Assembly (NCBI GenBank): GCA_027924645.1
Contig: BSBN01001687.1
Coordinates: forward strand, 3,100,001-3,164,000
Length of the DNA stretch: 64,000 nt
Source of the DNA: Cunninghamia lanceolata
Taxonomy: Eukaryota > Streptophyta > Pinopsida > Cupressales > Cupressaceae
Direction: 5' to 3'
Shown: piece after piece, positions 23,184 to 35,127 of the stretch
Numbering within the stretch: the stretch's first letter is position 1
Layout of the letters: every line of letters begins with the position of its first letter
Made by a program: the position numbers and the translations under genes
Notes under the pieces: model-generated
The model's input: the letters and a program-made list of their open reading frames with translations, nothing else
Database searches by the model: none
Told to the model about the DNA's origin: nothing

Positions 23184-24734
23184 TTGATTTCAAAGATTGA
23201 ACCTAAATCAGTAAATGAATCTTGCAATGATGAAAATTGGGTGAAGGCAATGGAAGAAGAATTGATGCAAATTGAAAAGAATCACACTTGGGATCTTGTT
23301 CCTAGAGCCGAGGACAAAAATGTGATTGGAACTAAATGGGTCTTTCAGAATAAGCTGAATGAAGAAGGTGAGGTTGTAAGAAATAAGGCAAGGTTGGTAT
23401 GTAAAGGCTACTCTCAAGTGGAAGGAATTGATTTTGAAGAAACTTTTGCTCCAGTGGCAAGGATAGAGGCAGTCAGATTATTTCTTGCTTTTGCTACTTT
23501 CAAACATTTTAAAGTTTATCAGGTGGATGTCAAATCAACATTTCTAAATGGAGATTTGGAGGAATAAGTCTACATTGAACAACCAGAAGGGTTTCAGTTG
23601 TCTGATCAGGGAAATATGGTTTGTAGATTGAGAAAAGCCTTGTATGGTCTCAAGAAAGCTCCAAGAGCCTGGTATGCCAAATTGGATAAGCATTTTCTTA
23701 AGCTAGGAATTAGCAAAGGAATTGCTGATAGTAATATGTACTTCAAGATTCATCATGAGGACATTCTAATTGTTGAAGTCTTTGTTGATGATATCATTTT
23801 TGGTGGAAATGATTGCATGTGCAAAACATTTTCTGATTAGATGAAAAGTGAGTTTGAAATGTCAATGTTTGGTGAGATGAACTTATTCTTAGGTCTACAA
23901 ATTGTTCAAACAGATAAAGGTATCTTCATATCTCAGTCCAAGTATGTGAAAGAATTGTTGAAGAAGTTTGGAATGGAAGACTCAAAACTGGTAAGTACTC
24001 CTATGGAAACTGGATGTAAGTTGAGCAAAGATGATGACTCTCCCAAGGCAAATCAGACAAGGTATAGGTCAATGATTGGAGGATTGCTTTATCTAACTCA
24101 GACCAGACCAGACATCATGAATGCAGTTGGACTTGTTGCTAGATTTCAAACTGATCCAAAAGAATCCCATGTTATGGCAGTTAAAAGAATTTTTAGATAT
24201 CTCAAAGGGACAATTGACTATGGATTGTGGTATCCAAAGGACGATGACTTCACTCTTCATGCATACACAGATGCTGATTGGGCAGGAGATGTTGATAACA
24301 TGAAAAATACTAGTGGTGGCGCATTCTTCTTGGGAAGAAGATTGGTATCTTGGATGAGTAAAAAGCAAGAGGCAATTTATCTATCCATTGCAGAGGTAGA
24401 GTACATATCAGCAGCAAATAACTGTTCTCAAGTTCTATGGATGAAACAAATGCTGAAGGACATCAGAGTTGTGTTTGAGGAGCCAGTCACAATTTTCTAT
24501 GACAATTCAAGTGCTATAAGTATCTCAAAGAATCCGGTATTGCGTTCTAAGACAAATCATATATCCATCAAGTTTAATTTCTTGAGAGAGAAGGTAAATG
24601 AGAATGAAGTCAAGTTGGAGTTTGTATCTTCAAAGGATTAGATTGCGGATATTTTCACTAAGCCTCTTCCCAAGGATACTTTTGAGTACCTCAGAGAGAA
24701 GTTAGGGGTTATTACCCCTCTTGATCAGAACTAA
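23184..24734 (+). pseudogene. Element A reverse transcriptase and RNase H
   Basis: One frame with in-frame stops at 23565-23567, 23838-23840 and 24639-24641, ending at 24732-24734. RT motifs in order: [87 protein letters not shown] and the catalytic FVDDIIFGG. RNase H follows with YTDADWAGD, YISAANNCSQVLW and, after the last stop, the ADIFTKPLP motif typical of copia elements. Between the integrase and here (22825-23183) the frame shifts more than once. Confidence 0.93.
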
Positions 24735-25028
24735 GATGCACTAAAGTGCATCAATCCGGTGGGATTCACATTCATATGCAGTGATCCGAATTGATGTTAA
24801 GAAGGTACTACTCAAAGGGGGAGTAGTCAGTATGCAAATTTTGGGATCAGTTGAAGCAAAAGAGATAGCAAATATGTGCCCTTTGCCATTGATGTCAAAG
24901 GGGGAGAGAAGTTATGTGAAAAACTAGTTACTGGTGTAAGGGGGAGCTGTAAAGGAAGAAATTGCAGAAGTCAGAAAGGAAAGGGGGAGAAGTTTCTGTC
25001 TTGGTGGTTGAATTCAGTTTTTCACATC
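24735..25028 (+). other. Element A: cluster of polypurine-tract-like motifs
   Basis: AAAGGGGGAG or TAAGGGGGAG occurs at 24814-24823, 24897-24906, 24937-24946 and 24980-24989, upstream of the true tract. The second one is part of a stem-loop: CCCTTTG (24879-24885) pairs with CAAAGGG (24896-24902) around a 10-base loop. Element C has a matching stem-loop near 40199-40222. No ORF is present. Confidence 0.6.
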
Positions 25029-25107
25029 ATATGTTGCCATCAATGACAAAGGAGGAGATTGTTGCAAATATGTGCCTAAAGTGGTGTTGTCATTAATGTC
25101 AACATAT
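25029..25107 (+). promoter_or_regulatory. Element A: polypurine tract inside an inverted repeat
   Basis: The arm at 25029-25049 pairs with 25087-25107 at 19 of 21 positions. The loop of 37 bases holds the tract AGGAGGAGAT and the LTR start at 25060. One of the two mismatches (C at 25041 opposite A at 25095) would be a C-G pair with the base found in the 5' LTR copy, so it is probably a recent change. Confidence 0.68.
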
Positions 25108-26383
25108 CCTTGTTGCCATTGGTGTCAACTGTATCTTATACTGCTGTTTGTATAGAGGACCGGATTGTTGAGGATATTAAGAAAATTATAGACAATTAAT
25201 ACATGTGGATCATACAGCTGTGTAGAGGATTGTAAGAGGTTGCTCCAGGTAAGAATTGGGAGGTCCACATAAAGTTTTTTTGAAGTTATGGACTTCTGAG
25301 TAGCATAAGCTCTTGCAGTTGTTTAGTGTTGATAGAATGGCAAGAAGCTGGTCTGGATTGGTCCGGTATTAGCACTCTATGATTTGCGGATCTATAGGCA
25401 TGTCTAGGATGTTGGTGTGTTCCCTCAACTTGAGTGGTTCGTGGTTTAGAGGTCTGCAAGTAATCTTTCTAGTTTGACAGTCATGGTAGAATAGTATTCT
25501 TGAGGTTCCGGAGGAAGGTGTAAGAGATTCTGGTGATGTGGAGGAGTACGGATGTTTTTGTTGAATTCATTATGCTTGTGGAGGTCTCTGGATCGTGTAG
25601 TTGCTGCGTTGGAGGTCCGCATTAAAGGTTAATCTTGTTGGAAAAGATTTCTTCCTTGGTGTTACTGTTCTTCCCAGTTCTAGCCGATTGGATGATTCAA
25701 GCGTGTTGCAGATGTTCTAAAAGCAATTCTTTGGAGTGTGGCATGTTGATTCAAGTCTCAGTTGTATTTGGCCGACAGTCTGAAGATCCGCGTTGAGCCT
25801 AGCTGACCTTGTTGATCATTCCAAGGTTGATGAAGGGTATATATACTTATTGAAGAGTGGCAGAAAATCATCCTTGAACAAATGAGCTAAATCATAAGAA
25901 AGGATCAGAAGCAGAGTAGAGCAGAAGAGGAGCGAAGAAAGAAAAGAGTGCAGAGTCAGTGAAGAAGAATTTATGGATAAGAGTAGAAGTTGTTGAGCCT
26001 TCAAAGGGACTGATTCAGGCATGAACATAGATGTTATTTCTCAGTTCATTATCTCTGTGTTAACTACAATTCTCTTTAGGCAATGAGCCTTTTCTTGAGC
26101 AGTGAGCTCTGGGCAGTGTGCCCGAAGGCATGTGCCTTCTATTTTCTTAAGTACTTTTAACAGGGTACGCATTTTTGTGGGCTAACACCCACCGTGGTTT
26201 TTCCCTTAATTGGGTTTTCCACATCAAAATTCTAGTGTTGTGTGTTCATATTGTTTCTGCTCATATGTTGATTAATGCTTTAATGTTATCATCATTAATC
26301 TGGTTCAAAAGAAGTTTCTAAAAGTTTAAATATAGGGACAACTGATTCACCCCCCCTCTCAGTTGTCCAGACTATTTCTAACA
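25060..26383 (+). repeat. Element A: 3' LTR (1324 bp)
   Basis: Matches 10217-11541 in length and along its whole course. TATA box at 25838-25845. The hairpin cluster is more complete here than in the 5' copy. It ends TAACA and is followed by ATTGC. Confidence 0.93.
26078..26139 (+). promoter_or_regulatory. Element A 3' LTR: four mini-hairpins
   Basis: AGGC-AATGA-GCCT (26078-26090), GAGC-AGTGA-GCTC (26097-26109), GGGCA-GTG-TGCCC (26111-26123) and GAAGGCA-TG-TGCCTTC (26124-26139) follow one another almost without gaps. All stems pair perfectly though their sequences differ. Confidence 0.7.
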
Positions 26384-28634
26384 ATTGCAACCAAGTTCAT
26401 GTCAAATCATGTACTCAATCTAGGAAACTCTAAGCATAATTATCCTAGAGAAACAAAGGGACTCATGGGAGGTGCAAGGGTCATCCATCTCATTGAGATA
26501 AATGATTAACATGATCTCATTTTGACACATGAAAGTCCTTAAATCAAGCACTTCTTAAATATGTGGGAGCCCTTGGATCATTCAAATCATCACCAAATCT
26601 CATGACCCATAATTCTAATGACATCATGGTCTTACATGGGGCTCAGGAGTCTCACCATAATATCCCACACCAATAGGAATATCAACATATGCTACTAAGC
26701 GTACATGAGCACATAAAGTAGGGGCCCATTGCTGATGTGGACTTGAACTACCTAATGGTGTAAGAAGCCTTTAACAATTTAAGGCCACCTCCTCAAGATT
26801 ATGTAGGCCACTATATTCTACCATATACTAACATCATTTTTACATATTAACTCTTGGGACCAAGATATCATTCTATACCAATAAGAATTTTTTGTTGATA
26901 TCAATAAGTACTCATGAGTATATATGGAAGGGGTCCCACCATAAGATGGCATGGCTATAAATTAGCTAATGGTGCATTATCAAGAGCTTGGAAGCTCTGA
27001 CAACTCTTGAGGATTATGAGAGGTGGACATGTGGATAATTGATATCAATAATCACATCATAACAAACATAATTGAGGGGGGATGCCATGGCTTACTTAAA
27101 TTTCTCATAACTAATGATGTAATGCTAATCTATTAACTTCAAGGGAACCTCATGTGATTGCATGAGCTATCAAATCATACTCTAATAAGGTGGCTAGTAG
27201 ATCATTGATAGTATAAAAGCATTGACAACCCTTGTGAGTTATAAAAAAATACCATGTAGCATTGTTGATGGTAAATGTTGTCATGTGTGGCAATCAAATT
27301 AAGTTCATGATCATCAAAATCCACATTGGGATCAATTAACTAGTGGTGCAAGAGAGCTCCAACACATTTAAAGGAGTTGCTTAGGAGTTGCACAAACTGT
27401 AGGATTAAGAGAAGATCAAATGGTTGGGGCACTCCAAAGTTGACAATATATAGTGAAAATAGTTGTGATTGTGTAGGCCATTGGACCAAATACTATCAAT
27501 GGTCACAAACTTCTTTGCTAGTATAAAGTACTACAATCATAAAACATTAACAAAGAACTTATAAAAACATGAAATAACATCGTAGTTCCATGGTTTCTTG
27601 GCATGAAGTAGACAAGGAAGACGCAAGGGTGAGAATCAAGATAGAAAAAGGATTAGAGGTTCAACCTAAGCCTTCTTTCTATAGGCAAGAATTGATCAAA
27701 GGATCTAATTGATTTCTAGATATAAATTCAAGGGCAAGGTATTTAAGCTCAATCATGATTTAGGATTCAATCCTCAACAATATGATAATATTGATTCTTA
27801 TAAATCTAAATATTCACAACCATAATGATCAAGATCTTAGCTTATATATAATTTTAAACTTAGCCCATAAGCTCAAAATTAAGTTATGAACAAGTAGAAT
27901 TATCCACTTAACACTTGCTAAACATTATATTAGGAATATCAAGCATCAGAGCTATGGATTGGCTTCACCAATATACAATTGGCACTATAAGATCCTAATA
28001 CAAAATTGAACATAGAATCACTAAACCTTTTAGGAAGCTCATACGACTCCAAACAAATTTTACACAAAATGGGATAATCATTGTCTATTTATGAATTGAA
28101 TGTTGCAATTTTGGGATTCCTCTAAAAGTGGAAGAGTAATATAATTACATGTGGGCATTGAGTCTTTGGCCATAATTTTATATTTATTGTTTCTAGCTGG
28201 TAGACTCAATATTCTTAGCTTATAGGCCACTAGTATCAATTTTTGTACAAGAATATGAAGATCATCCATTTTTCCTCCCAATTGGATGACCTTATGATAA
28301 TCTCTAAAAATATGTAGTTGATGAGACCATAAATCTTCTCATCATTAGCCAAAAAAAAACATATATTTCTTCTTAAATAAATTAGTTTTGAAGTGGATTT
28401 GAGTAGGGTTGGAAGATTTTTAGCTAAACATCAAATAAACTTGTTTAAATGGCACAATCAATGTCATGCATGAGTTTATCTTGATATTTCATGTTCACCT
28501 CTGGACTAGCAATTATTTTATCAGTAAACTAAATAATAAGTCCATTTTATGTCAAGTTACAAAGCCAAGAAGATTTCCTAAAAAGGACGAAGAGAAGAGA
28601 AAAAGTCAAAGATGTAGCCTTGGCAAAACAACGA
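26384..28634. other. Decayed AT-rich DNA, probably rest of the gypsy LTR
   Basis: Directly follows the element A target site, so its start should continue the gypsy LTR that ends at 10216. I see no gene. The far border of that LTR could not be found. Confidence 0.4.
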
Positions 28635-28990
28635 TATCTCCCTCATTTCTCAATGAAATTTAGAATTTCAAAATAATCTGGAAAGTTGAGAATGAGACAC
28701 ATAAAACCTATAAGGCGTTTGAGACAAATCATAAAAATAAAATAACACTTTGTGACAGAAGTTGACTGAAGTAAAACTGACAAAATAAAAGGAGTCAAAA
28801 AATAGTTTCAGTAAAATAGCCATATCTCTCTCATTTATTAATTAAATTTAGATTTTCAAAATGATTCAAAAATTTGAAGATGAGGGAAAAATCCATAAAC
28901 CTTTTGAGGAAATTCATCAAAATGAAGGAGCATTTCATGACATAAAATGACTGTCATAAAGTGGCCAAAACTGGAGGAAATAGTTGTAGT
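28635..28990. repeat. Diverged tandem duplication, period about 188 bp
   Basis: Two copies start TATCTCCCTCATTT (28635) and TATCTCTCTCATTT (28823) and stay alignable through a GACA...AAACTG stretch, with many substitutions and small gaps. Nothing coding is seen. Confidence 0.6.
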
Positions 28991-31221
28991 TTTCTCCCCA
29001 AAAATAGGATCTCAGGTCCACATTTTTGGTCGATTGATTTAACACATTAGGAATAAGTATTCTATGAATACATGGTAATCAATCATCATAGAGGAATCAA
29101 TTAGAGAAGGAAGAAAAAATAGAGTTTCTTTTTGTATGAATCAAGTTGTTTTTAGAAAATAATATAGTTTAGCATTTTGGCAGCAGTTGTTTAGTTTGTT
29201 TCACCTAATTCCAATGGGGAGTAAGTGCCCGCTCAGCCTAAGGAAAAAGGTTAATTGTTGTAGTTTCATTTCCTAGTTTGCTTTCCAATAGTTTTTTCCA
29301 TTCCCTTGTTCTTAGTTGTATTTCCAGAATTTCCATTTGCAAGCTTTCTTAGATTAAATTTGATTGTAACAGTTAAACCTTAGTTTGTTTCATGCATTGT
29401 TGTCAATTCCATTTATAGAAAGGATTGTCATGCAAATTATCTATCCTCCCTCTTGGATATAGCCATGGACGCCGCCTTGGATTGACATTTATTAAAATTA
29501 AATGATGAGGACTACGATGACCCTCGTTAGTAGTATCAATTTTAATGCTTAATTCCCCTTCATGCTCATGATAATTAGAATAGGATCAATCTAAGAATTC
29601 ACTATGAACAATGCGTACATTAGAAAAATCATAATCATCCTAGAATTAAAAAAGTTAGACAAGGGTCTATAATTCTCTTAATTTCCATCATCAGAAGATC
29701 AAGGTTGCTAAACTTTTAGGGCCAACCGAAGCATCTAATTTGTTGTTCCACTTGACACCCTCACAATAGGTATTTGGCTTCATATGGGCATGGTTGAGGT
29801 GCATGGAAATTAGCAAGCTTATACAACTAGCATGATAGTCATTAACTTCCATTAACCCAACCATTATTAATAGCCCTTGCCCTTCAAACCATTCAAGTAA
29901 ATGTGGCTTAATCATAGATGACCATGGAACTTTTTGTAGCTTATACAACTTGTCGAGGCCTCAAATTCATGGAGTCAAAATTCTTATCACCAACTCACAT
30001 GCATTTTGTGTAAGACTAGACCACACTTATACACAAGGATCATAACTTGGAATCACATTACGAGACTCACACAATTCATGATCATACACCCACACACACA
30101 CATAATGAACAAGTACACACACAAAAAAATGATTTGCAAGCTAACATCACTAAACTTCTACCTCAATATATCCATCATATTTTATCAACACAAATATTTG
30201 GCTAGAACTTGTACCTTCTTAAGGCCTTCCTTGACTCCCTTCTTCTTAGATGCTTCTCACAACCTAGCTCATACCAATTTTTGTGGGTTCAACAACCTTC
30301 AACAAGGCTCCTTCTACTATTTATGCACTCTTTTGTGCTTTCCTTTCTTGGACCTTATTAGTTGATTAGGGTCGTTCATTAATATTTTAGAATGATAATT
30401 CAAGATGTTTTTGGTGTTATGGAATTATTTCATTTTTGAGATTCCTTATGCCATGCAAATATCTAGCTTCATCTAATTGGTCATTTTCTTGGTAATGTGA
30501 TCTGGTAGGTGGTGTTACTTCTACCATTGCACATAACCTTCTTTGGGCTCATTTACTCTTTTACACTATCCTTGGGCTTAATTCAACCACTATCTTGTAC
30601 AATTAGATGGATTGTGTTCTTGACTCTCGAAACCTATCATTTCAATCTAACATCTAGCTGTAACATTTTCCTCTTGTGGGCTTGCTCTTGCATTATCCCT
30701 AACACACCTAGTGATCCCTTCACATGAAATTGAATACCTCTCTTCAACTCAATTGGTCCATCTGCTTCACTAATTACCTAAACACTTGGCAAATTTCTTA
30801 GGACATCATTAACACATGGCGTTAATCTAAGCCATTTTAATATCAATTTAGAAATAAATGCATTTTTCAATGGAACATGCCATCCATTCATATTACATAA
30901 AAAATTAATATCAAATGTTTAATATAGATGTAGGACTACAATCCTTAATTTAATGCTTATAAGTTGTTTTAATACCATTAAAATCATTCTCCAACATTAG
31001 GGTTAATCCTTAATAGAATTTATGACATTAATTACAAGGTCTTCAAAATTCCCTTCTAATAACTAGCCCTTTACAAGCTTAGGAACAAAAGGGGTACTGT
31101 ACATCTAATGACACTCATAGTGAGGATTATCATTAACATGTATCAAGCCAAAGAGATCTAGAGAATTCACTATATTAGAGGAGCCTCTACATATTATATT
31201 GGAACATAAACTTATAACTAA
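28991..31221. other. No gene recognised
   Basis: AT-rich DNA. The open frames at 29691-29948 (minus), 30006-30365 and 30509-30727 resemble nothing I know and show no domain. Probably old transposon DNA. Confidence 0.45.
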
Positions 31222-31437
31222 ATGCCTCCTATTAAGCCAAGGGACATGTATAAGCTTGCACCAAACAAGTTTAGTCATTTTTATATTGATCAATGCATAC
31301 ATGGTTATTATACAGATAGATGCATTACATTAAAACATAAATATCAAGATCTTATAGATAAGGGGACGATACAAGTTGAGACTATTCACAATAATATGCA
31401 TCTACTTCACCTAATGAGGCTAATAATAGTGAATTGA
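31222..31437 (+). pseudogene. Possible gypsy gag zinc-finger remnant
   Basis: A 71-codon frame reads HGYYTDRCITLKHKYQDLID, then KGTIQVE. In Tat/Ogre-type gypsy Gag proteins a knuckle is followed by an L-K...I-Q-D-L-I-D-x-G-x-I stretch; here His and the last Cys of a knuckle can be placed but the first Cys pair cannot. The assignment is by motif memory only. If correct, it marks a plus-strand element whose 3' end may be near 32763. Confidence 0.35.
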
Positions 31438-32746
31438 GTGGTACAGATTCTTCTCATGTTGGTAATGACAAGAATGTTGGTTTTCATGAGCATAGCACAC
31501 CATATGTTTAGGTTACACGAGTGTTCAAAAGAGGTGACACATGATATAGTATCTAAGCCCATTATTTCAAAGCATACATCACATTTAGCATCTCTAGATC
31601 ACACTTCCATTCATAGATACACACTCCATGATGACATGGATAGTCCTACAGAGGCATGGATTGTAGTGATACATCTTTTGAGTCTATTGATAAAAAAATA
31701 CATGATGGGAATGACTTCATCTGTTAAATTTGTTACATATCTCTATTTATATATGTAACATATTATGTTGTTGCTTTCCTTTCTTGGATTTACATGTTTA
31801 TATATTGTGTCATTTTCATGTTCCTCATTAGCACATGGATGGTGCAAAGACACCTCTAGTGGTTCATGTTGATGTAAGTGGCTCTAAACACGTGTTATGT
31901 TGTTTGTGTCACTTCTTTATTGTGTTATGCATGTGTTTCCTTTTGTCTTACATCATTGGTTTACTTTATGTTTGGTCTTTTGCTTATGCCATGTATGTTA
32001 TGATTTTCCTTCCTTATCTCTTCCAATATCTTATGTTTTTCTATTCACTTTGGCTTTTTGCTTATGCCATGTATGTTGTGATCCTCCTTCCCCATGTATT
32101 TCATTGTCTTATTTTTCCTTTTGCCTTTTGGCCTTTTGATTGTGCCATATTTGTGTGAGACTTCTATTCTTATGTCTTTCATTCTCATTTCACTTATTAT
32201 ATTATGTCTAATGTATCATTTCACGATCCTTAGATGTTATGTTTTCCCACTTAGTGGCATCATCTTTATGATATTTGTTCTATCTTACATTGATGATGAT
32301 ACATTTATAATTATCTTATAGATCATATGTCTACAATGTCTACATCTTATGTTATCATGCTCACATGCCTACATACTTAAAAAAATTTGCATGCTCAATT
32401 ATGATTATTATGTGTATATCTTGTGACACCATGTTCGTGCTTACATGACTATCTAATGCTTAGATGCTTATCTTATGATTACATGCTTCTATCTTGCACT
32501 TACCTATGCTTATGTGATTCTTATCTAGTACTTTTGTCCTTTATCACTTGTTTATGCTCTTCATTGGGGTGCACCTTCCTTCCTCTTTCACACATGCTTT
32601 CATGATCACATCTTACTATGTTGTTACATATTTATCACACAATGATATCTTTATATTCTCACATGCATATTTGGCTTTACATGATCATATATTTTGCTCC
32701 TTTCCTCCCATTCTTACTTATTTGCATTACTTGTATGCAACCAATT
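31438..32746 (+). other. Pyrimidine-rich stretch, no gene; 77-79 bp repeat inside
   Basis: T- and C-rich plus strand, so long frames rich in Phe, Leu and Cys arise by composition. A unit with TGCTTATGCCATGTATGTT begins at 31981 and 32060, with a weaker third copy at 32137. No domain is seen. Confidence 0.5.
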
Positions 32747-33962
32747 AAAGGGGGACATATAATGTCACTAAATTCCCATGACGGGCATGGTTGTAGTGAT
32801 TATCTCATAATTACTACCATTTCTAGATGGAATCACATTAGTTATTTGACACCAAGAAGAGTCATATTTCCATGCCAATCAAAATCACTTATCCTTTTTA
32901 ATTTTACTTCTTGATTGATGGTATTTTAAGTAGGTTGTTTGTGCCTATTTTAAATGCTTGATAGATGTTACTTAGCGAAAATTTTCTATTTTGCAAGTTT
33001 CAAGAGAAACCACTCATTATTTAAGGAGAATGTACCAACTTGACATCCATATTTGTATCCTTTAAACTATTCAAGTGTATGTATACTTTACTTTTATGTT
33101 GACTACTTATTTTACTTTGACATGCATCTTCATAGCAATTGACATGCAAGTTAAAGTGATGGCAAAATGTAATGGTAAAAAATGCATACCCAACATGTTT
33201 CCCCTTTTATTTTGGGACCATGGCACAAGTGGCATATTTTAGCAAAAAGTTGGCAAATAACCTAAGCCCTATCCGATTCCATCTACAGATATTCCAAGTG
33301 ATCAATTCTGATTCTTAGTTCATACATTCCTTTATTGGGTCAAAGTTGTAGCATATGAAACTGACCTAGCTTAGTTATGTAAATTGTGGAAATGATCCTT
33401 GAACTTCTAAAATTTAAATTTAAATTTGGGCCCTCACTGACTTCCTCTAACTAGCTATTATGTGTTAAATTAAGCACAAAATATGTTAACTTGTGTGCTA
33501 GGGAGTTGTATTTAAGGACAAGCCCTTATTCATTTCAAACCATACATGAGGGTCCATAAGCTCTCATTCTAATTCACATTATCACTAAAGGATAATCATA
33601 AAGCATCGACACTCCATGATCAACTTACATCAACATCTTAGGCATTAACTACATGTTTACTTGTTGTTTTTGTTAATTCTAATCAAATTGTTAAATCAAC
33701 AACATGGGTTTAACCAAAGGAAAGCATCCCTTTCCTAACAAACTCTTAATGGCATTTATTGACACCACCCTTTTAGACGTAGGTAGCAACTATTAAGGTG
33801 CATAGATTCTCAATGGTAACTCTTGCCCAAATCATTTATGTGTGCATAATTCAAATCTATTTGCAAGGTTCAAATTTGTAAATCATGTATATGCTCTGAT
33901 TTATTTTCACACACATAGATTCAATCCTAATCAAATTATAAGAATGATCTAGTTCAAACTTA
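32747..33962 (+). other. Possible polypurine tract and LTR start; no gene
   Basis: AAAGGGGGACATATAATG near 32747-32763 followed by TGTCACTAAATTCCC looks like a polypurine tract and an LTR 5' end, as in gypsy elements. I could not find a matching second LTR, so this is weak. The rest up to element C shows nothing coding. Confidence 0.3.
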
Positions 33963-33967
33963 GTTAT
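33963..33967 (+). other. Target duplication of element C, left copy (GTTAT)
   Basis: GTTAT before the left LTR; identical GTTAT at 41464-41468 after the right LTR. Confidence 0.93.
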
Positions 33968-35061
33968 TGTTGGCAAGAGACACATTGGAGCTTCTTGATT
34001 ATTGTCATTGATGGCAACAAAGGTTATCCCACACATCCGCAATGCATGATAAGTCCTCACTGGAAGTCAGATTGAAGAAGTGTTGAGGTCTAGTAAGCAA
34101 GAATAGAGCAGTCAGTAAGGTCCGACAGACAGGTCCGGATCTCTCAGTAGAAGTATCTTAGTGAAGTGCAGATTTGGGGAAGTCAAGAGGAGTATCTTGA
34201 CTGATAGATTCCAAGGTTTGAGCCTTCGGTGTGGAAAGGATAAAGAGATATGAATGTTTGAGTGTCGGGTTCCCAAGTGACAGTGTGAACAGAGGAAGAA
34301 CTGACTGGTAGAACATCAGACATTATTCTGGATGTGTTACTGATGATGGAAAAGGTTCTCAAGGCATAAGTTATGTTTGGCCGACGTGATTGATGACTTC
34401 TACAAGTATATGCTTGATCCGCATTACTTGATGTGCAAGGATTCAGCTGACAGATCAGAGTTTGTGAAAAGATTGACTATTCCGGATGCCAACTAGAAAG
34501 GTGATAAAATCACTTGTGCGGATATATATACAAGATGGATTTAGTTGTGAGAGTGGTTGTTGTGTTTTGAAAAAGTGTGTGAAGAAAAAGGGAGAGCCGA
34601 ATAAAAGTAGAAAGGAAGGTCTAGTATGTGAAAGAAGAGCAGCACAAAAGAAGAGAAAAAATGAAGTGCAGCAGATCAGTATACAGAGCCTAACCAGAAC
34701 TGAACTACAGCATATGTTGATGCTCCTTATCAGTTCAAGTATTGTATTACACTCTTTATAATTTGTAGATAGTATGTCTCTTGTAGGCAGTGTGCCTCTT
34801 GTGAGCAGTGTGCTTGAGCAGTGAGCCCTAATTGGCAAGTGCCATTTTGTAATCCTATTCTTCTAACAGAGAATACAATCTTGGGTTAATCACCCCGTGG
34901 TTTTCTCCCTTAACAGGGTTTCCATGTCAAAAATATTGTGTCGTGTGTATTTCCATTTCATGGTTATGTTTGCTTGTTTGATGCTACACTAATTATTAAG
35001 AAAGTTTAGAAAGTAGAAATAATTAAGATAATTGATTCACCCCCCCTCTCAGTTATCAACA
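33968..35061 (+). repeat. Element C: 5' LTR (1094 bp)
   Basis: TG...CA ends, TATA box at 34523-34530, hairpin cluster at 34767-34844, GTGG stem from 34897, and CCCCCCTCTCAG near the end. The paired frames at 34455-34838 recur in the right LTR and are not genes. Confidence 0.93.
34767..34844 (+). promoter_or_regulatory. Element C 5' LTR: mini-hairpin cluster
   Basis: AGATA-GTA-TGTCT (34767-34779, one wobble), AGGCA-GTG-TGCCT (34785-34797), GAGCA-GTG-TGCTT (34803-34815, one wobble), GAGC-AGTGA-GCCC (34816-34828, one mismatch) and TGGCA-AG-TGCCA (34833-34844). In the right LTR the first unit is AGACA-GTA-TGTCT (41170-41182), fully paired. The cluster begins about 245 bases after the TATA box, so it should be transcribed. 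Confidence 0.68.
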
Positions 35062-35063
35062 AT

Positions 35064-35075
35064 TGGTATCAGAGC
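35064..35075 (+). other. Element C: primer binding site
   Basis: TGGTATCAGAGC, exact initiator Met tRNA complement, two bases after the LTR end. Confidence 0.92.
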
Positions 35076-35127
35076 CAAGTTCCTCCTAACAGAAGTCTAA
35101 TAGCTTGAGGAAGATCTGGGAATTCAA

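Larger units (their letters stand above)
10217..26383 (+). mobile_element. Element A: Ty1/copia retrotransposon, split by element B
   Basis: Two LTRs of 1325 bp (10217-11541) and 1324 bp (25060-26383) start TGTTGCAAAT and end TAACA. The flanks ATTGT (10212-10216) and ATTGC (26384-26388) look like a 5-bp target duplication with one later change. The inside carries gag, protease, integrase, reverse transcriptase and RNase H in copia order (integrase before RT). There are at least seven in-frame stops or frameshifts, and the gag start codon is GTG. It inserted into the LTR of the gypsy element and was later split in gag by element B. It is non-functional. Confidence 0.93.

Noticed and set aside
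31835..32158. 107-codon frame rich in Phe, Leu and Cys that could look like a membrane protein
   Set aside because: Caused by pyrimidine-rich, tandemly repeated DNA; overlapping frames look the same.
34455..34838. 127-codon minus-strand frame, repeated at 40858-41241
   Set aside because: Lies across the LTR promoter and hairpin cluster of element C; repetition is due to the LTR pair.
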